Of a stretch of 64,000 nucleotides of DNA, positions 1 through 9,499 are shown in pieces. The stretch is taken from positions 44,190 to 108,189 of the forward strand of contig NZ_SEMB01000007.1 of the NCBI RefSeq assembly GCF_004153225.1, read 5' to 3'. The stretch's first letter is position 1. Every line of letters begins with the position of its first letter. This stretch comes from Sporolactobacillus sp. THM7-7 (GTDB lineage Bacteria; Bacillota; Bacilli; Bacillales; Sporolactobacillaceae). A program made the translations under genes and the position numbers. The notes under the pieces are model-generated. The model ran no database searches. It was not told the DNA's origin and saw nothing but the letters and a program-made list of their open reading frames with translations.

Positions 1-166
1 TGACACCGGCCTGGAAATAGGTTAGTTCAAAGGCATGCTTATACAACGGCAAGAGCGCGGGGATAATTCCCGTAGTCATGAGATCATTCAGAAAATGCGT
101 CGTCCCAAGACTGATTAGCTGTTTTTTCGCGGCAACCTGCTTTTTTTGTTTCAATACAAATTCCAT
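1..166 (-). CDS. MFS transporter, N-terminal fragment cut by the window edge
   Basis: The first 55 codons of a minus-strand gene that runs off the left edge. The readable protein starts with a short basic, Lys/Gln-rich segment, followed by THFLNDLMTTGIIPALLPLY and a hydrophobic stretch. That HFxNDxxxxxxPALLPL pattern is typical of the first transmembrane helix of major facilitator transporters of the fosmidomycin-resistance-like group. The ATG at 166 was chosen because it opens this helix after a basic leader; an AAGGA element lies somewhat far upstream. Substrate cannot be judged from this fragment. The gene follows acsA on the same strand, but a repeat array and a likely terminator separate them, so it is probably its own unit. 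Confidence 0.6.
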   Translation of the reverse strand, partial: MEFVLKQKKQVAAKKQLISLGTTHFLNDLMTTGIIPALLPLYKHAFELTYFQAGV

Positions 167-360
167 AAATCCAATCGCTTCCTTATCTGTATCTGTCTAT
201 TCCATTTCATTTTCTTTTATTTGAACTCAGATGACTGAACCAGCCTCTATTAACACGATTCCATGTCCGGATATTGCATAATTCTCAGTTTACTATGAAC
301 CGGCAAGCAGGAAAAGCGTTTTATCGGTAAAAAGAACGGAATTTCTTTTTTCAGACCGAA

Positions 361-545
361 ATATCGGTCATCAGACTACGATATCAGTCGTTAAGCCGAA
401 ATATCATCCGTCAGCTCAACTTATCAGTCCTCAGGCCGAAATATCAGTCCTCGGGCCAGAAAATCAGTCATCAAGCCGAAATATCAGTCCTCAGCGCGAC
501 TTATCATTCTTATCAGTCCTCAGCTCGAGAATCAGTCGTCAATCA
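361..545 (+). repeat. 20-bp tandem array, family A, locus 1
   Basis: About nine imperfect copies of a 20-bp unit, consensus WTATCAGTCSTYRGCNNRAA, in register from 361 to 500. One half unit follows (501-510) and then two degraded units. The spacer between the acsA end and the MFS start holds nothing else recognisable apart from the acsA terminator. The period is not a multiple of three, so it is not coding. The same unit recurs near 17.4, 22.5 and 43.2 kb. Confidence 0.9.
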
Positions 546-635
546 AAAAAAAGCCTTTAAATCAGCGTTTTGCTTAGATCAGTTTTTCAGTTACCCATAA
601 ATGAATCATCTTATTGTTTCCATAAATAACAAGAA

Positions 636-672
636 AAAAGATATTCACGGCGTTCCATGAACATCTTCTTTT
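636..672 (-). terminator. probable rho-independent terminator of acsA
   Basis: Inverted repeat AAGATGTTCA / TGAATATCTT around a short loop, with T-runs on both sides, 9 nt beyond the acsA stop codon. It could act on both strands. Confidence 0.6.
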
Positions 673-680
673 TTACACTT

Positions 681-2399
681 TTAATCCTCCAGCGTCGACA
701 AGTCGCCGGTCGGCAGGTTGAGTTCCCAGGCTTTTAGCACCCGGCGCATAATTTTGCCGCTGCGTGTCTTCGGCAGCTTCTCCTTGAACTCAATCTGTCT
801 CGGGGCAGCATGAGCGGCCAGACCGTGTTTAACAAAATGATAAATTTCTTTTTTAAGCGACTCACTCTCTTTGTATCCGTCCCGCAGTGAGATGAACGCC
901 TTGATGATCTGACCGCGAATCGGGTCGGGGATGCCGATCACCCCCGCTTCGGAAACGGCCGGATGCTCGACGAGTTTACTTTCCACCTCGAATGGACCGA
1001 TCCGCTCGCCGCTCGTCATAATGACGTCGTCAACACGCCCCTGAAACCAGAAATAGCCCTCCTCATCCATATACGCCGAATCTCCGGATACGTACCAGCC
1101 GTTTGGTGTAAAATACGAATCATACTTTTCTTTATTGTTCCAGATCGCCCGCATCATCGACGGCCAGCCCGCTTTAAGCGCCAGATTGCCCATCGTGTTC
1201 GGCGAGAGCTCCCGACCCGAGTCATCAATAATCGCCGCCTGGATGCCGGGTATCGGTTTGCCCATCGATCCTGCCTTGATGTCCATGCTCGGATAGTTGC
1301 AAATCATATGTCCGCCGGTCTCCGTCATCCACCATGTATCATGAATCCGGCGGGCGTACACTTCCCAGCCCCATTTAACGACTTCCGGATTTAACGGTTC
1401 TCCGACACTCAGAATATGCCGCAAAGATGAAAGATCGAAGCCGGCTGCCGCATCGTCTCCGGCGCCCATCAGCATCCGAAAGGCGGTCGGCGCGCTGTAC
1501 CAGACGGTCACTTTGTGATTTTCAATCGTCCCGTACCAGTCTTCCGGGCTGAACCGCCCGCCGCGGACAACGTTCGTCGCTCCGTTCAGCCACGGGGCGA
1601 AAATACCGTAAGACGTTCCGGTCACCCATCCGGGATCCGCCGTGCACCAATAAATATCGTCGTCATTCAGATCCAGGACCCATTTGCCGGTCTGCGCGTG
1701 CAAAACCATGGCATCGTGAACGTGCAGCACGCCTTTCGGCTTTCCGGTAGAACCGGACGTATAATGCAAAATCATGCCATCTTCTTTATCCATCCATTCA
1801 ATCGGAAAGCCGTCTTTCGCTCGCTGCACCGCTTTTTTATAATCGATAAAATATCCGTCTTCCTGAACCCCGTCTCCGACGAGGACAATGTGTTTCAGAT
1901 GGGGCAGCGCTTGATAAGGCACCCTCGGAAGCAGGTCCGGGGTGGTGCAAAGGACTTTGGCTTCGCTGTCTTCAAGGCGATCTCGAACCGCGTTTTCCAT
2001 AAACGCTTCAAAAAGAGGCCCGACAATGGCTCCGGCTTTCAGGACGCCTAAAAATAAAAAATAGAGTTCAGGAGATCTCGGCATAAAAATAAAAACACGG
2101 TCGCCCTTTCCCACCTTTGCTTCATGCTTTAGTACATAAGCCGCCTTATCGGACAAAGTCTTCATCTCTGAAAAAGTATAAACCGCGTCGGTCGCCGCAT
2201 CGGAATAAAGCAGCGCCGGCCGACTCCCTTTGCCGTTTTCGACGTGTCGGTCAATCGCTTCATATGCCGCGTTGATTTTCCCCGTTTTATGCCAGCTGAA
2301 TAATGTTTCTGCCTGTTTCCAGTCAAATGTCTTTCTTTGTTCTTCAACATTTTCAAGGGCGTGCGTTCCAGTTTCAGCCGGTAAGACGAATTTTTCCAT
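681..2399 (-). CDS. acsA: acetyl-coenzyme A synthetase AcsA
   Basis: Converts acetate, ATP and CoA to acetyl-CoA through acetyl-AMP in the cytosol, so excess acetate can be reused. The 572-residue protein matches Bacillus AcsA in length and nearly throughout: P-loop YTSGSTGKPKGV near residue 215, TWWMTETGG, SGERIGPFEVESKLVEHPAV, and the C-terminal KTRSGKIMRR. In this family the lysine of that last motif is the one acetylated to silence the enzyme; the acetylase genes (acuA/acuC) are not in this window. Start: AGGAGG lies 10 nt before the ATG. A near-consensus cre site about 50 nt upstream suggests CcpA control, as in B. subtilis. Confidence 0.95.
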   Translation of the reverse strand: MEKFVLPAETGTHALENVEEQRKTFDWKQAETLFSWHKTGKINAAYEAIDRHVENGKGSRPALLYSDAATDAVYTFSEMKTLSDKAAYVLKHEAKVGKGDRVFIFMPRSPELYFLFLGVLKAGAIVGPLFEAFMENAVRDRLEDSEAKVLCTTPDLLPRVPYQALPHLKHIVLVGDGVQEDGYFIDYKKAVQRAKDGFPIEWMDKEDGMILHYTSGSTGKPKGVLHVHDAMVLHAQTGKWVLDLNDDDIYWCTADPGWVTGTSYGIFAPWLNGATNVVRGGRFSPEDWYGTIENHKVTVWYSAPTAFRMLMGAGDDAAAGFDLSSLRHILSVGEPLNPEVVKWGWEVYARRIHDTWWMTETGGHMICNYPSMDIKAGSMGKPIPGIQAAIIDDSGRELSPNTMGNLALKAGWPSMMRAIWNNKEKYDSYFTPNGWYVSGDSAYMDEEGYFWFQGRVDDVIMTSGERIGPFEVESKLVEHPAVSEAGVIGIPDPIRGQIIKAFISLRDGYKESESLKKEIYHFVKHGLAAHAAPRQIEFKEKLPKTRSGKIMRRVLKAWELNLPTGDLSTLED

Positions 2400-2450
2400 T
2401 ACTCATCTGCCTCCTATGGGAATTTGAAAATGTCACAAAACTGTCAAATA

Positions 2451-2464
2451 TTAAAGCGCTTACA
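2451..2464 (-). promoter_or_regulatory. cre (CcpA) site upstream of acsA
   Basis: Minus strand TGTAAGCGCTTTAA matches the cre consensus TGWAARCGYTWNCW at 13 of 14 positions. It lies 52-65 nt upstream of the acsA start, where carbon catabolite control would be expected. The match is seen in the sequence; binding is inferred. Confidence 0.7.
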
Positions 2465-2576
2465 TAATTATATGATGAAATGCAATATTTCGCAAAGGGG
2501 ATGCTTCATTTTCACACTAGCCGGGGGAGCGGAACCTCGTTCGAATACCGCTCCGCCTGTTCTCATGCTTATTCCG

Positions 2577-2615
2577 AAAAAAAAAAAAACGACGCCCCTC
2601 TGCGTCGCTTTTTTG
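2577..2615. terminator. bidirectional rho-independent terminator
   Basis: GACGC-(loop)-GCGTC stem flanked by a run of 13 A on one side and 6 T on the other. It lies between acsA upstream sequence and the pncB 3' end and most likely ends pncB transcription. A second inverted repeat, GGAGCGG / CCGCTCC, is at 2526-2555. Confidence 0.75.
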
Positions 2616-2727
2616 TCTAAACACTCGGCTCTGTTAAACTTTAATGTTGCCAGTTGACGCTTTTCACGCTCTTTTTCCGCGGGGTCAAACCGAAGACAAT
2701 CTTTTCCACGTGCATCACTCGTTCCGA

Positions 2728-4200
2728 TTATTTCTTACTGAAAATTTCCGCATACCGGTTGAGCAAGTTGTGCTTCGTATTCCATACTTTTTTCGAGAGA
2801 TCGACGTAGTAATTGTGTGGATTCTCAAAGCGGAGCACTTCAGGCCATTGCCGATCGACCTGTTCGGCCGCGAACTTTCGAATGTCGCGAACTGACGGAC
2901 AGTCATAGCACAACCGGCCGTGATCAAATATCTTTTGGCGGAGCGGCTCGGCCTTATAGTTCACTAACGTTTTCTTTTTCCATGTGAAGACCGGATCAAA
3001 AATAGTGATCGGCTGACGGTCGTCGATCGTCTCATCATAATTGCAGATTAAATCGGCAATCGCTTTGTCGGACTCTCTCTCATACAATCGATAGATTTTC
3101 TTGAAACCGGGATTGGTGATCTTCTCCTCATTTTCGCTGATTTTGATGCGCGGGATGATCGTTCCGTTTTTCTCAATGGCAACGAGCTTATAGACACCGC
3201 CGAAAACCGGTTCTGACTTTGCCGTAATCAGCCGCTCGCCGACGCCGAAAGAATTGATCTCGGCGCCCTCTGCGAGCACTTCCTTAATGATATGTTCGTC
3301 AAGTGAATTAGAAATAACAATGGTCGCATCGGGAAATCCCGCTTCATCCAGCCCTTTCCGCACTTTTCTCGTCAAGTAGCTGATGTCTCCCGAGTCGATC
3401 CGAATGCCAAGCGGTTTGTGCCCTTTTTCACGTAGTTCGCGAAACACCGTGATCGCATTCGGAAGACCGGATTTGAGTACGTTATACGTATCAATCAGCA
3501 GAAGGCATTGATCCGGATACGCATTGGCCCACGATCGGAAAGCATCGAGTTCACTGTCAAAAAGCTGGATCCAGCTATGGGCCATCGTTCCCGAAACGGG
3601 AATGTCGAACATCATCCCTGCCAGTGTGTTCGCTGTAGCGGAGCATCCGCCGATGACCGCCGCCCTCGCCCCGTAGATCGCGCCGTCATATCCTTGAGCC
3701 CGCCTCGATCCGAACTCCATAACCGGCCGGTCCCCCGCGACACGACAAATCCGGTTCGCTTTCGTTGCGATCAGCGTCTGATGATTAATCGTCAGAAGTA
3801 CCATCGTCTCCAGAAACTGCGCCTGAATGGCCGGACCTCTCACTGTAACCAGAGGCTCATTCGGAAATACCGGATACCCCTCGGGAACCGCCCATACATC
3901 ACACTCAAACCGGAAGCGGCTTAAATAATCGAGAAATTTTTCCGTAAATGCGCCGGTGTCCCTTAGGTAAGCAAGGTCCTCGTCTGTAAACCGCAAGTCT
4001 TTCATGTATTCAATCAGCTGCTCGACTCCGGCCATAATGCAGTAGCCGCCCCCGTCCGGCACTCGTCTAAAGTACATATCGAAATAAACAATCTGGTCGC
4101 CGACTCCCTCTTCCAGATAGCTGTTTCCCATTGTGAGTTCGTAGAAATCAACAAGCATTGTCAGATCTCTTTCATTTCTCACATCAAATTTGCGCGACAT
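2728..4200 (-). CDS. pncB: nicotinate phosphoribosyltransferase
   Basis: Salvages nicotinate: nicotinate + PRPP + ATP to nicotinate mononucleotide, feeding NAD synthesis. From the ATG at 4200 the protein is 490 residues, the length of the Bacillus enzyme. The family opening is present (LVDFYELTMGNSYLEEG, residues 17-33), with EFGSRRAQGYDGA around the phosphorylatable-His region and RIDSGD typical of the PRPP-binding barrel. An in-frame ATG 14 codons upstream exists, but the G-rich SD (AGGGGGAAAAGGAA) sits just before the 4200 start and the family begins here. It is monocistronic: long spacers lie on both sides. Confidence 0.93.
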   Translation of the reverse strand: MSRKFDVRNERDLTMLVDFYELTMGNSYLEEGVGDQIVYFDMYFRRVPDGGGYCIMAGVEQLIEYMKDLRFTDEDLAYLRDTGAFTEKFLDYLSRFRFECDVWAVPEGYPVFPNEPLVTVRGPAIQAQFLETMVLLTINHQTLIATKANRICRVAGDRPVMEFGSRRAQGYDGAIYGARAAVIGGCSATANTLAGMMFDIPVSGTMAHSWIQLFDSELDAFRSWANAYPDQCLLLIDTYNVLKSGLPNAITVFRELREKGHKPLGIRIDSGDISYLTRKVRKGLDEAGFPDATIVISNSLDEHIIKEVLAEGAEINSFGVGERLITAKSEPVFGGVYKLVAIEKNGTIIPRIKISENEEKITNPGFKKIYRLYERESDKAIADLICNYDETIDDRQPITIFDPVFTWKKKTLVNYKAEPLRQKIFDHGRLCYDCPSVRDIRKFAAEQVDRQWPEVLRFENPHNYYVDLSKKVWNTKHNLLNRYAEIFSKK

Positions 4201-4686
4201 GGTTCCTTTTCCCCCTACGTATGAACGATCAATCAGCCTCAATCTTTGTGTTGAGTATACATCCGTCCACGCGACTTGTAAACTGTAAGCACTTTCTGAA
4301 AAGAGCGCGCCGCTTCCGGAAACGAGGCGAACGATGGCACAGACGTCCTGACCGGTTCATCGTTTGGCAAACGACGAAGTACCACCTTTTGAAGAATCAT
4401 AGGCTATGACATACTTATTTTAACGGTGCGTTTGTATATGTACAGTAAAAATAAGGAAGACAAAGAAATGCCTGTAACCCAAACAGGCCATAAGTGACAG
4501 CGGTAAAGAATACCCGCGGATCTTTTAAAAACAGATAAAGGAAAACGATACTGACATTTTCCCAGGTATTAAAAAATAACGGCAAAAAGTCAAATCGAGA
4601 ATGATTGTATCCTCATGATTTGACCGGTTTTATCCCCGTTTTTCTTTACATACGCGCTGTGATTATTAACGTTTGCCTCGCAACGC
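4201..4686. other. gene-less spacer between pncB and hemAT
   Basis: No open reading frame with a credible start or family match. The pncB promoter must lie in the left part. The right part carries the likely hemAT terminator at 4589-4624. Nothing else was recognised. Confidence 0.5.
4589..4624 (-). terminator. probable terminator of hemAT
   Basis: Perfect arms GTCAAATC / GATTTGAC, followed on the minus strand by TTTTTGCCGTTATTTTTT. It begins 62 nt past the hemAT stop. Confidence 0.6.
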
Positions 4687-5997
4687 TTACTGTCCGCTGT
4701 TCATGTACTCGGATAAACGTTTTAGATCCTCCGCGGTTACGGAAATCGTATGAACCGTTTGGGTCAGATCGTTGATGACCCCAGACTCCTCGAGCAGTGT
4801 TTGATTGGTTTTTTGACTGTTCTCCCGGCTAATATGAGCTCTTTCCAAGAGATCATCAAAGTTCTGATTCAACTGCGTCATTTTAGAAGAACCCTCGACG
4901 GATATTTTCGCCATATCTTGAACAAGCTCAGACATTAGAGACACCTGATTGTTCATCTCCACAACCCGTTGAGAGATTTCGCCAACAGAGTGTCTCGTTT
5001 TATCCGCTAATTTATTGACTTCGCCAGCGACGACGGCGAAGCCCTTGCCATAAGCTCCAGCTCTCGTCGATTCGATCGCCGCATTCAGCGCGAGAATGTG
5101 CGTTTGCTCAGAGATCTCTGTCACAATCTGTACAATCTTTGAAATGCTTTTCGTCGTCTCAACAAAAAAATGGACTTGATCAGCCATAGTATCCGATCGC
5201 TTCAGGACTTGTCCCATTAATTCATTCTGCATTTGGAAGCTCGCTTTCCCGTTCAGCATGCTCTCCTCTGAATGTTCAAGGAAATTTAGGCGTGAAGATG
5301 ACAGAGACGTCAGCTCTTTTATTTTCTGATTCATGTTTGTGACCGATGTATCTGTTTTCTTCACAATATTAAAGAGCCTGGCCGCCGTATGTTGAATCTG
5401 TTTCCTCGTTTCCTGTCTTGCTCTTTCCGACCGCTCTTTCATACGATCTGCCTGCTTGGTAAAAGCTTCGAGAACAAGCTGTTGTTCAAAATTAATGATT
5501 TTGCCAACCGTTTGAATAGCGATCGATAAGTCCCCGGAATGAGACAGATGATCCGCAAATACTCGAAACAGACCATCCTGCAACTGTCCATACGCCGCCA
5601 AGTACCATTTGGGTTCCAGCCCGATTCGCAGATGGACCTCGGCAATTCTTAATCTCTTTTCAATAAATGGATTATCAATTTTCCCAGTAAACATCTCAAT
5701 GATATGTCTTGTTAACGTTTTTTTCAGTCGGGGGATCGAACTGTTTTTTTCTACAATCGCCGCCAAAGTCTCATTTTGCCCGATAACCTGGTAAAAACTG
5801 TCGACCACCTGCCGGATATTTGCTTCAACAATCGGCTTGAGACAGACCAGACAAGCCAGATCGCGATCCGTCAGATGTAGCATTTGAATCTGCCGATTGA
5901 TCGTTTTATCCGAAACCGCCAATCTTCTGGAGGGTACGTCACGTTGAACATCTTGAAAAATCGATTTTTCCGGCTGCTTTCTGGTAGCAAATATCAA
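4687..5997 (-). CDS. hemAT: HemAT-type globin-coupled aerotaxis transducer
   Basis: Soluble oxygen-sensing chemoreceptor: a heme globin domain (residues ~35-190) coupled to an MCP signalling domain (~210-436) that controls CheA. The proximal heme ligand is His122 in AEVHLRIGLEPKWY and the distal Tyr69 is in VDSFYQ, matching His123 and Tyr70 of B. subtilis HemAT. The MCP hairpin tip is readable in EISEQTHILALNAAIESTRA. There are no transmembrane segments, as expected. The start is a TTG at 5997 with AAAGGA about 13 nt upstream. The spacing is long, but the N-terminus aligns with HemAT from there and no better start exists. It stands alone here, with no che genes nearby. Confidence 0.93.
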   Translation of the reverse strand: MIFATRKQPEKSIFQDVQRDVPSRRLAVSDKTINRQIQMLHLTDRDLACLVCLKPIVEANIRQVVDSFYQVIGQNETLAAIVEKNSSIPRLKKTLTRHIIEMFTGKIDNPFIEKRLRIAEVHLRIGLEPKWYLAAYGQLQDGLFRVFADHLSHSGDLSIAIQTVGKIINFEQQLVLEAFTKQADRMKERSERARQETRKQIQHTAARLFNIVKKTDTSVTNMNQKIKELTSLSSSRLNFLEHSEESMLNGKASFQMQNELMGQVLKRSDTMADQVHFFVETTKSISKIVQIVTEISEQTHILALNAAIESTRAGAYGKGFAVVAGEVNKLADKTRHSVGEISQRVVEMNNQVSLMSELVQDMAKISVEGSSKMTQLNQNFDDLLERAHISRENSQKTNQTLLEESGVINDLTQTVHTISVTAEDLKRLSEYMNSGQ

Positions 5998-6392
5998 GAT
6001 ACCGCTTACATCCTTTCTTTATAAAAATTTAATGAGTATCTGCTTTTTATATCGTCCGTTTTATCGTTTTGTTTAACTTTATTTTTGGATAATCCATTCG
6101 TGAGTCAGGGGCAATCCATTTTCTTCCTGCATTCGGCAATTCTGATCCCAATATGGACCGAAGTAAATAAGCAGACATTTAATTTACATAATTATGTTAT
6201 GGTTTTCTTACAGCCAAACACAAGCGCTTTTTTTCTTCATTTTTTTGAATAGAATTTACATTTCCTTGAAGCGCACGCAACATCCCTGAATTACGATATA
6301 ATAGAAATTGGATAGTCTGGAAAAATGACCGTCTGATTTCTGTGTCAGCCGGGTCTCTTTGTACAAATAAGATTGCAGGAGGGATCTTTTGG
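5998..6392. other. spacer with divergent promoter region (hemAT / PAP2 gene)
   Basis: A 395-nt gene-less stretch between divergent genes. A TATAAT hexamer at 6297-6302 on the plus strand could be the -10 of the PAP2 gene, although no good -35 stands 17 nt before it. No other element was recognised. Confidence 0.4.
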
Positions 6393-6929
6393 ATGCTGTC
6401 CAAGTCCATCGATGGTCTGTATGAAATGGAGTGCCGTCTTTTTAAAATCATCAATCGTCATTATGAAAGAAAGATGTTCAACGCCTATTTTCGGACCGTA
6501 ACGAATATTGGAGGCGCCGTGATTGAGATCCTGACGGTTCTTATCCTTCTGTCCTTATCCAGAGGAGGGCTGCGCCATGCAGCGATCGCCAGCGCGATTT
6601 CACTGACCGTCAGCCATATTATCGTCCAGATTTTGAAAAAATTATGGCCGAGAAAACGCCCGTATTTAACGCTTGAGGGGGCCCTGTACCCCGTTAATCC
6701 ATTAACCGACCATTCGTTTCCGTCCGGCCATACGACCGCGGTTTTTTCCGTTATTATTCCAATCATCTTCTATATGCCGATGCTCGGCATCCTGCTGTTT
6801 CCGATTGCCGCAAGCGTCGCTGTCTCGCGTATTTTTCTTGGTCTGCATTACCCATCGGACGTTCTGGCAGGCATCTGCCTTGGAACCATCGTAGGCTGGA
6901 TTTCTTATATAGAGGTCATGCCTTTTTAA
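6393..6929 (+). CDS. PAP2-family membrane phosphatase (undecaprenyl-diphosphatase-like)
   Basis: A 178-residue membrane protein with all three PAP2 phosphatase motifs: KKLWPRKRP (~87-95), PSGH (~118-121) and SRIFLGLHYPSD (~155-166). The last contains the catalytic His and Asp. Several hydrophobic helices surround them. Close families dephosphorylate undecaprenyl diphosphate or phosphatidylglycerol phosphate outside the membrane; the exact substrate cannot be settled from sequence. The ATG at 6393 was chosen because GCAGGAGGG lies 9-12 nt upstream; a longer in-frame start at 6342 lacks such a site. It is monocistronic, ended by a strong shared terminator at 6984. Confidence 0.85.
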   Translation: MLSKSIDGLYEMECRLFKIINRHYERKMFNAYFRTVTNIGGAVIEILTVLILLSLSRGGLRHAAIASAISLTVSHIIVQILKKLWPRKRPYLTLEGALYPVNPLTDHSFPSGHTTAVFSVIIPIIFYMPMLGILLFPIAASVAVSRIFLGLHYPSDVLAGICLGTIVGWISYIEVMPF

Positions 6930-6983
6930 CAAAAGAAACAGAGTACCCCTAGAATGATCACGTTAATTTGGAAAAAACAGGCC

Positions 6984-7026
6984 TAAAAAAGGAGGCCGGC
7001 ATCGACAGGATGCTGACCTCCTTTTT
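6984..7026. terminator. bidirectional terminator between PAP2 gene and thrS
   Basis: AAAAAAGGAGG...GGCATC gaca GGATGC...CCTCCTTTTT: a long GC stem with A-run and T-run flanks between two convergent genes, so it can end both. Confidence 0.9.
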
Positions 7027-7044
7027 GTACAGACAAATCATCGA

Positions 7045-8976
7045 TTATTTAACCGTTTCGACTTTAGTCGTTCGGTTTTTTATTTCGTCAAGCACTTTTG
7101 ATTTAAAATCTTCATAAGACACCGTTTCTGTTTCCTGCTCTCCATATTTTCGGACGTTGACCGTATGATGCTCAATCTCCTGATCGCCGATAACAAGCAT
7201 GTACGGAATTTTATGCGTCTGAGCGTCCCGAATCTTGTAGCCTAATTTTTCATCACGACGGTCGGCATGTGCCCGGATACCGCTGACTTTCAGATCATGT
7301 TCGAGTTTAGCGACATGATCCCGATGCACATCGGCTACTGGAATGAGCGCTACCTGAGTCGGCGCCAGCCACGTAGGAAAAGCGCCGCCAAAATGTTCAA
7401 TCAATATACCTAAGAAGCGGTCGAGCGAACCGTATATGGCACGATGAATGACGACCGGGCGAACGCGTTCGTTCTTTTCATCGATATAAGTCAGGTCGAA
7501 TTTCTCCGGCATCTGGTAATCAAGTTGGATGGTGGCGCATTGATGCCTTCTTCCGATGGCGTCTTTAATATGGAAATCAATTTTCGGACCGTAGAATGCA
7601 CCGTCGCCTTCATTAATCGTGTACGGGATATTCATATCTTTTAAAACGTGACTGAGCGACGCCTCCGCATGATCCCAAAGCTCGATGCTGCCCATATGAT
7701 CTTCAGGACGGGTCGACAGTTCCACCGTGTATTCGAAGCCGAATGTGCTGTAGATTTTACCGATCAACTCGAAAATGTTTTTTATTTCGCTTTCAATCTG
7801 ATCCGGACGGACAAAGATATGCGCATCATCCTGGCAGAACGTGCGGACACGGAGCATACCGTTTAACGCCCCGCTGAGTTCATGGCGATGAACCTGGCCG
7901 AATTCAGCAATGCGAATCGGCAGGTCCCGATAGGAGTGCAGCGTGTCTTTATAAATCAGCATGTGTCCCGGGCAGTTCATTGGTTTCAGCGCGTAACTGA
8001 CATCATCCACTTTGGTGAAATACATATTTTCATGATAGTGGTCCCAGTGGCCGGAATTTTCCCAGAGCCGCTGATTCATCATGAGCGGCGTACGGACTTC
8101 TTCATAGTCGGCTTGGCGCTGCAGCTCGCGGGAGAAATTTTCCAGTTCCGTACGGATAATTTGCCCGTTTGCCAAGTAGAAAGGCATGCCCGGAGCCTCT
8201 TCGGAAAACATAAACAGTTCGAGCTGCTTGCCCAGTTTCCGGTGATCCCGTTTTTGCGCTTCTTCGAGGAAGTGCAGATGCGCGTCCAGATCCTTCTGCT
8301 TCAGGAAGGCGACTCCGTAAATGCGCTGCAGCATTTGATTGTCGCTGTTTCCGCGCCAATAAGCCCCGGATACGCTCATCAATTTGAACGCTTTGATTTT
8401 ACCGGTAGATGGGATGTGCGGACCGCGGCACAGGTCGAAAAATTCACCCTGTTCATAGATCGTAATCGTTGCGTCCTCGGGAAGATCGCGGATTAATTCA
8501 AGCTTTAAGTGATCATCAATCTCCGTAAAAATTTTCGTCGCCTCTTCCCGACTGACGACTTTGCGCGTAATCAGCAGATTTTCATTGACGATTTTTTTCA
8601 TTTCCTTTTCAATCGCAGGAAAATCTTCTTTTGTCAGCGTATGAGCCATATCGACATCGTAGTAAAACCCGTTTTCAATGACCGGACCGATGCCCAGTTT
8701 GACATCCGGGTAGAGACGTTTCAGCGCCTGGGCGAGAAGATGGGCACAGCTGTGCCGCATCATGTTCAGCCCGTCCTCCGAATCCTGAGGAATAATTTCG
8801 ATCGATGCATCGCTCTCGATCGGCCGGGACAAATCATACAGAACGCCGTTGATTTTACCGGCAACAGCTTTTTTCTTTAAGCTTGAACTGATCGATGCTG
8901 CAACTTGTTCCGACGTAATCCCCTGTTCGTACTCGCGAACGGAGCCGTCGGGAAAGGTTAAATGAATGGAAGGCAT
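7045..8976 (-). CDS. thrS: threonyl-tRNA synthetase
   Basis: Charges tRNA-Thr. The 643-residue protein has the standard order: TGS domain (1-60), editing domain with HSCAHLLAQAL (His/Cys metal site, ~70-85), class II catalytic core with MNCPGHM and RTFCQDDAHIF, and a C-terminal anticodon-binding domain (~540-643). Start: AAAGGAG precedes two ATGs. The second, at 8976, has the right 8-nt spacing and gives MPSIHLTF, the family N-terminus and exactly the B. subtilis length. The reading frame extends upstream without a usable site. Expression should be controlled by the T-box leader upstream. Confidence 0.97.
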   Translation of the reverse strand: MPSIHLTFPDGSVREYEQGITSEQVAASISSSLKKKAVAGKINGVLYDLSRPIESDASIEIIPQDSEDGLNMMRHSCAHLLAQALKRLYPDVKLGIGPVIENGFYYDVDMAHTLTKEDFPAIEKEMKKIVNENLLITRKVVSREEATKIFTEIDDHLKLELIRDLPEDATITIYEQGEFFDLCRGPHIPSTGKIKAFKLMSVSGAYWRGNSDNQMLQRIYGVAFLKQKDLDAHLHFLEEAQKRDHRKLGKQLELFMFSEEAPGMPFYLANGQIIRTELENFSRELQRQADYEEVRTPLMMNQRLWENSGHWDHYHENMYFTKVDDVSYALKPMNCPGHMLIYKDTLHSYRDLPIRIAEFGQVHRHELSGALNGMLRVRTFCQDDAHIFVRPDQIESEIKNIFELIGKIYSTFGFEYTVELSTRPEDHMGSIELWDHAEASLSHVLKDMNIPYTINEGDGAFYGPKIDFHIKDAIGRRHQCATIQLDYQMPEKFDLTYIDEKNERVRPVVIHRAIYGSLDRFLGILIEHFGGAFPTWLAPTQVALIPVADVHRDHVAKLEHDLKVSGIRAHADRRDEKLGYKIRDAQTHKIPYMLVIGDQEIEHHTVNVRKYGEQETETVSYEDFKSKVLDEIKNRTTKVETVK

Positions 8977-9061
8977 TGTCATTCTCCTTTGATCATCGAG
9001 AACGCCCGGGCATGAGAGTGAAAAATGGCCGGCCCTTTTTCCGGCTTTCCCAGGCGTCCTC

Positions 9062-9321
9062 AAAATAATAAAGCACCCGCCTCAATAAGAGACGAGTGCT
9101 GATACTCGCGGTTCCACCCTTGTTCCGCAGCGGCAAAAAATGCCGGCTGCGGCACTTTAACAGATAACGGTCTGTTACCGTCAGCGGCTACTTGATTCAC
9201 CGCTGAAGCTCCGAGGCGGTAGGCCACTCTTTCGTAACAGGAAGTTTCCACCGAGCCTTCCCTCTCTGCCGTCCGTTAAAGAACGCCCATGTCCTCATCT
9301 TCGCTGCTGGTCAATATCTTC
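9062..9321 (-). promoter_or_regulatory. T-box leader of thrS (tRNA-Thr riboswitch)
   Basis: The minus strand carries the invariant T-box AGGGTGGAACCGCG at 9107-9120. It is followed by a GC-rich terminator hairpin (9071-9100, GAGCACTCGTC... / ...GGCGGGTGCTT) with a T-rich tail. The 5' part holds GC stems matching Stem I. A candidate specifier codon ACC (Thr) is at 9218-9220, followed by G. Uncharged tRNA-Thr would stabilise the antiterminator and let thrS be read. The T-box and terminator are directly visible; the specifier assignment is inferred. Confidence 0.93.
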
Positions 9322-9327
9322 CTTAAC

Positions 9328-9356
9328 ATTGTATGTTTTCTATCATAAAAAAGCAA
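9328..9356 (-). promoter_or_regulatory. sigma-A promoter for the thrS leader
   Basis: Minus strand TTGCTT (9351-9356), 17-nt spacer, TACAAT (9328-9333). This places the start of the T-box RNA near 9321. Confidence 0.7.
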
Positions 9357-9499
9357 GTACAAAAACCATTCGTGCTCTTTCTCCGGAAAAACGGAGCGTA
9401 AAAAACTTTTCGAAATGTGTCCGTCGATCTTTACTCGCACCTGGCGTTTCGGAAGAATCAGCTCCAGCTGCTTCCCGTTCTTTTAAGAAAGCAGCCGGC

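Noticed and set aside
1515-2051. Long plus-strand frames opposite acsA, thrS, glpD, fad genes and others
   Set aside because: They are mirror frames of well-supported genes, with no start sites and no family motifs.
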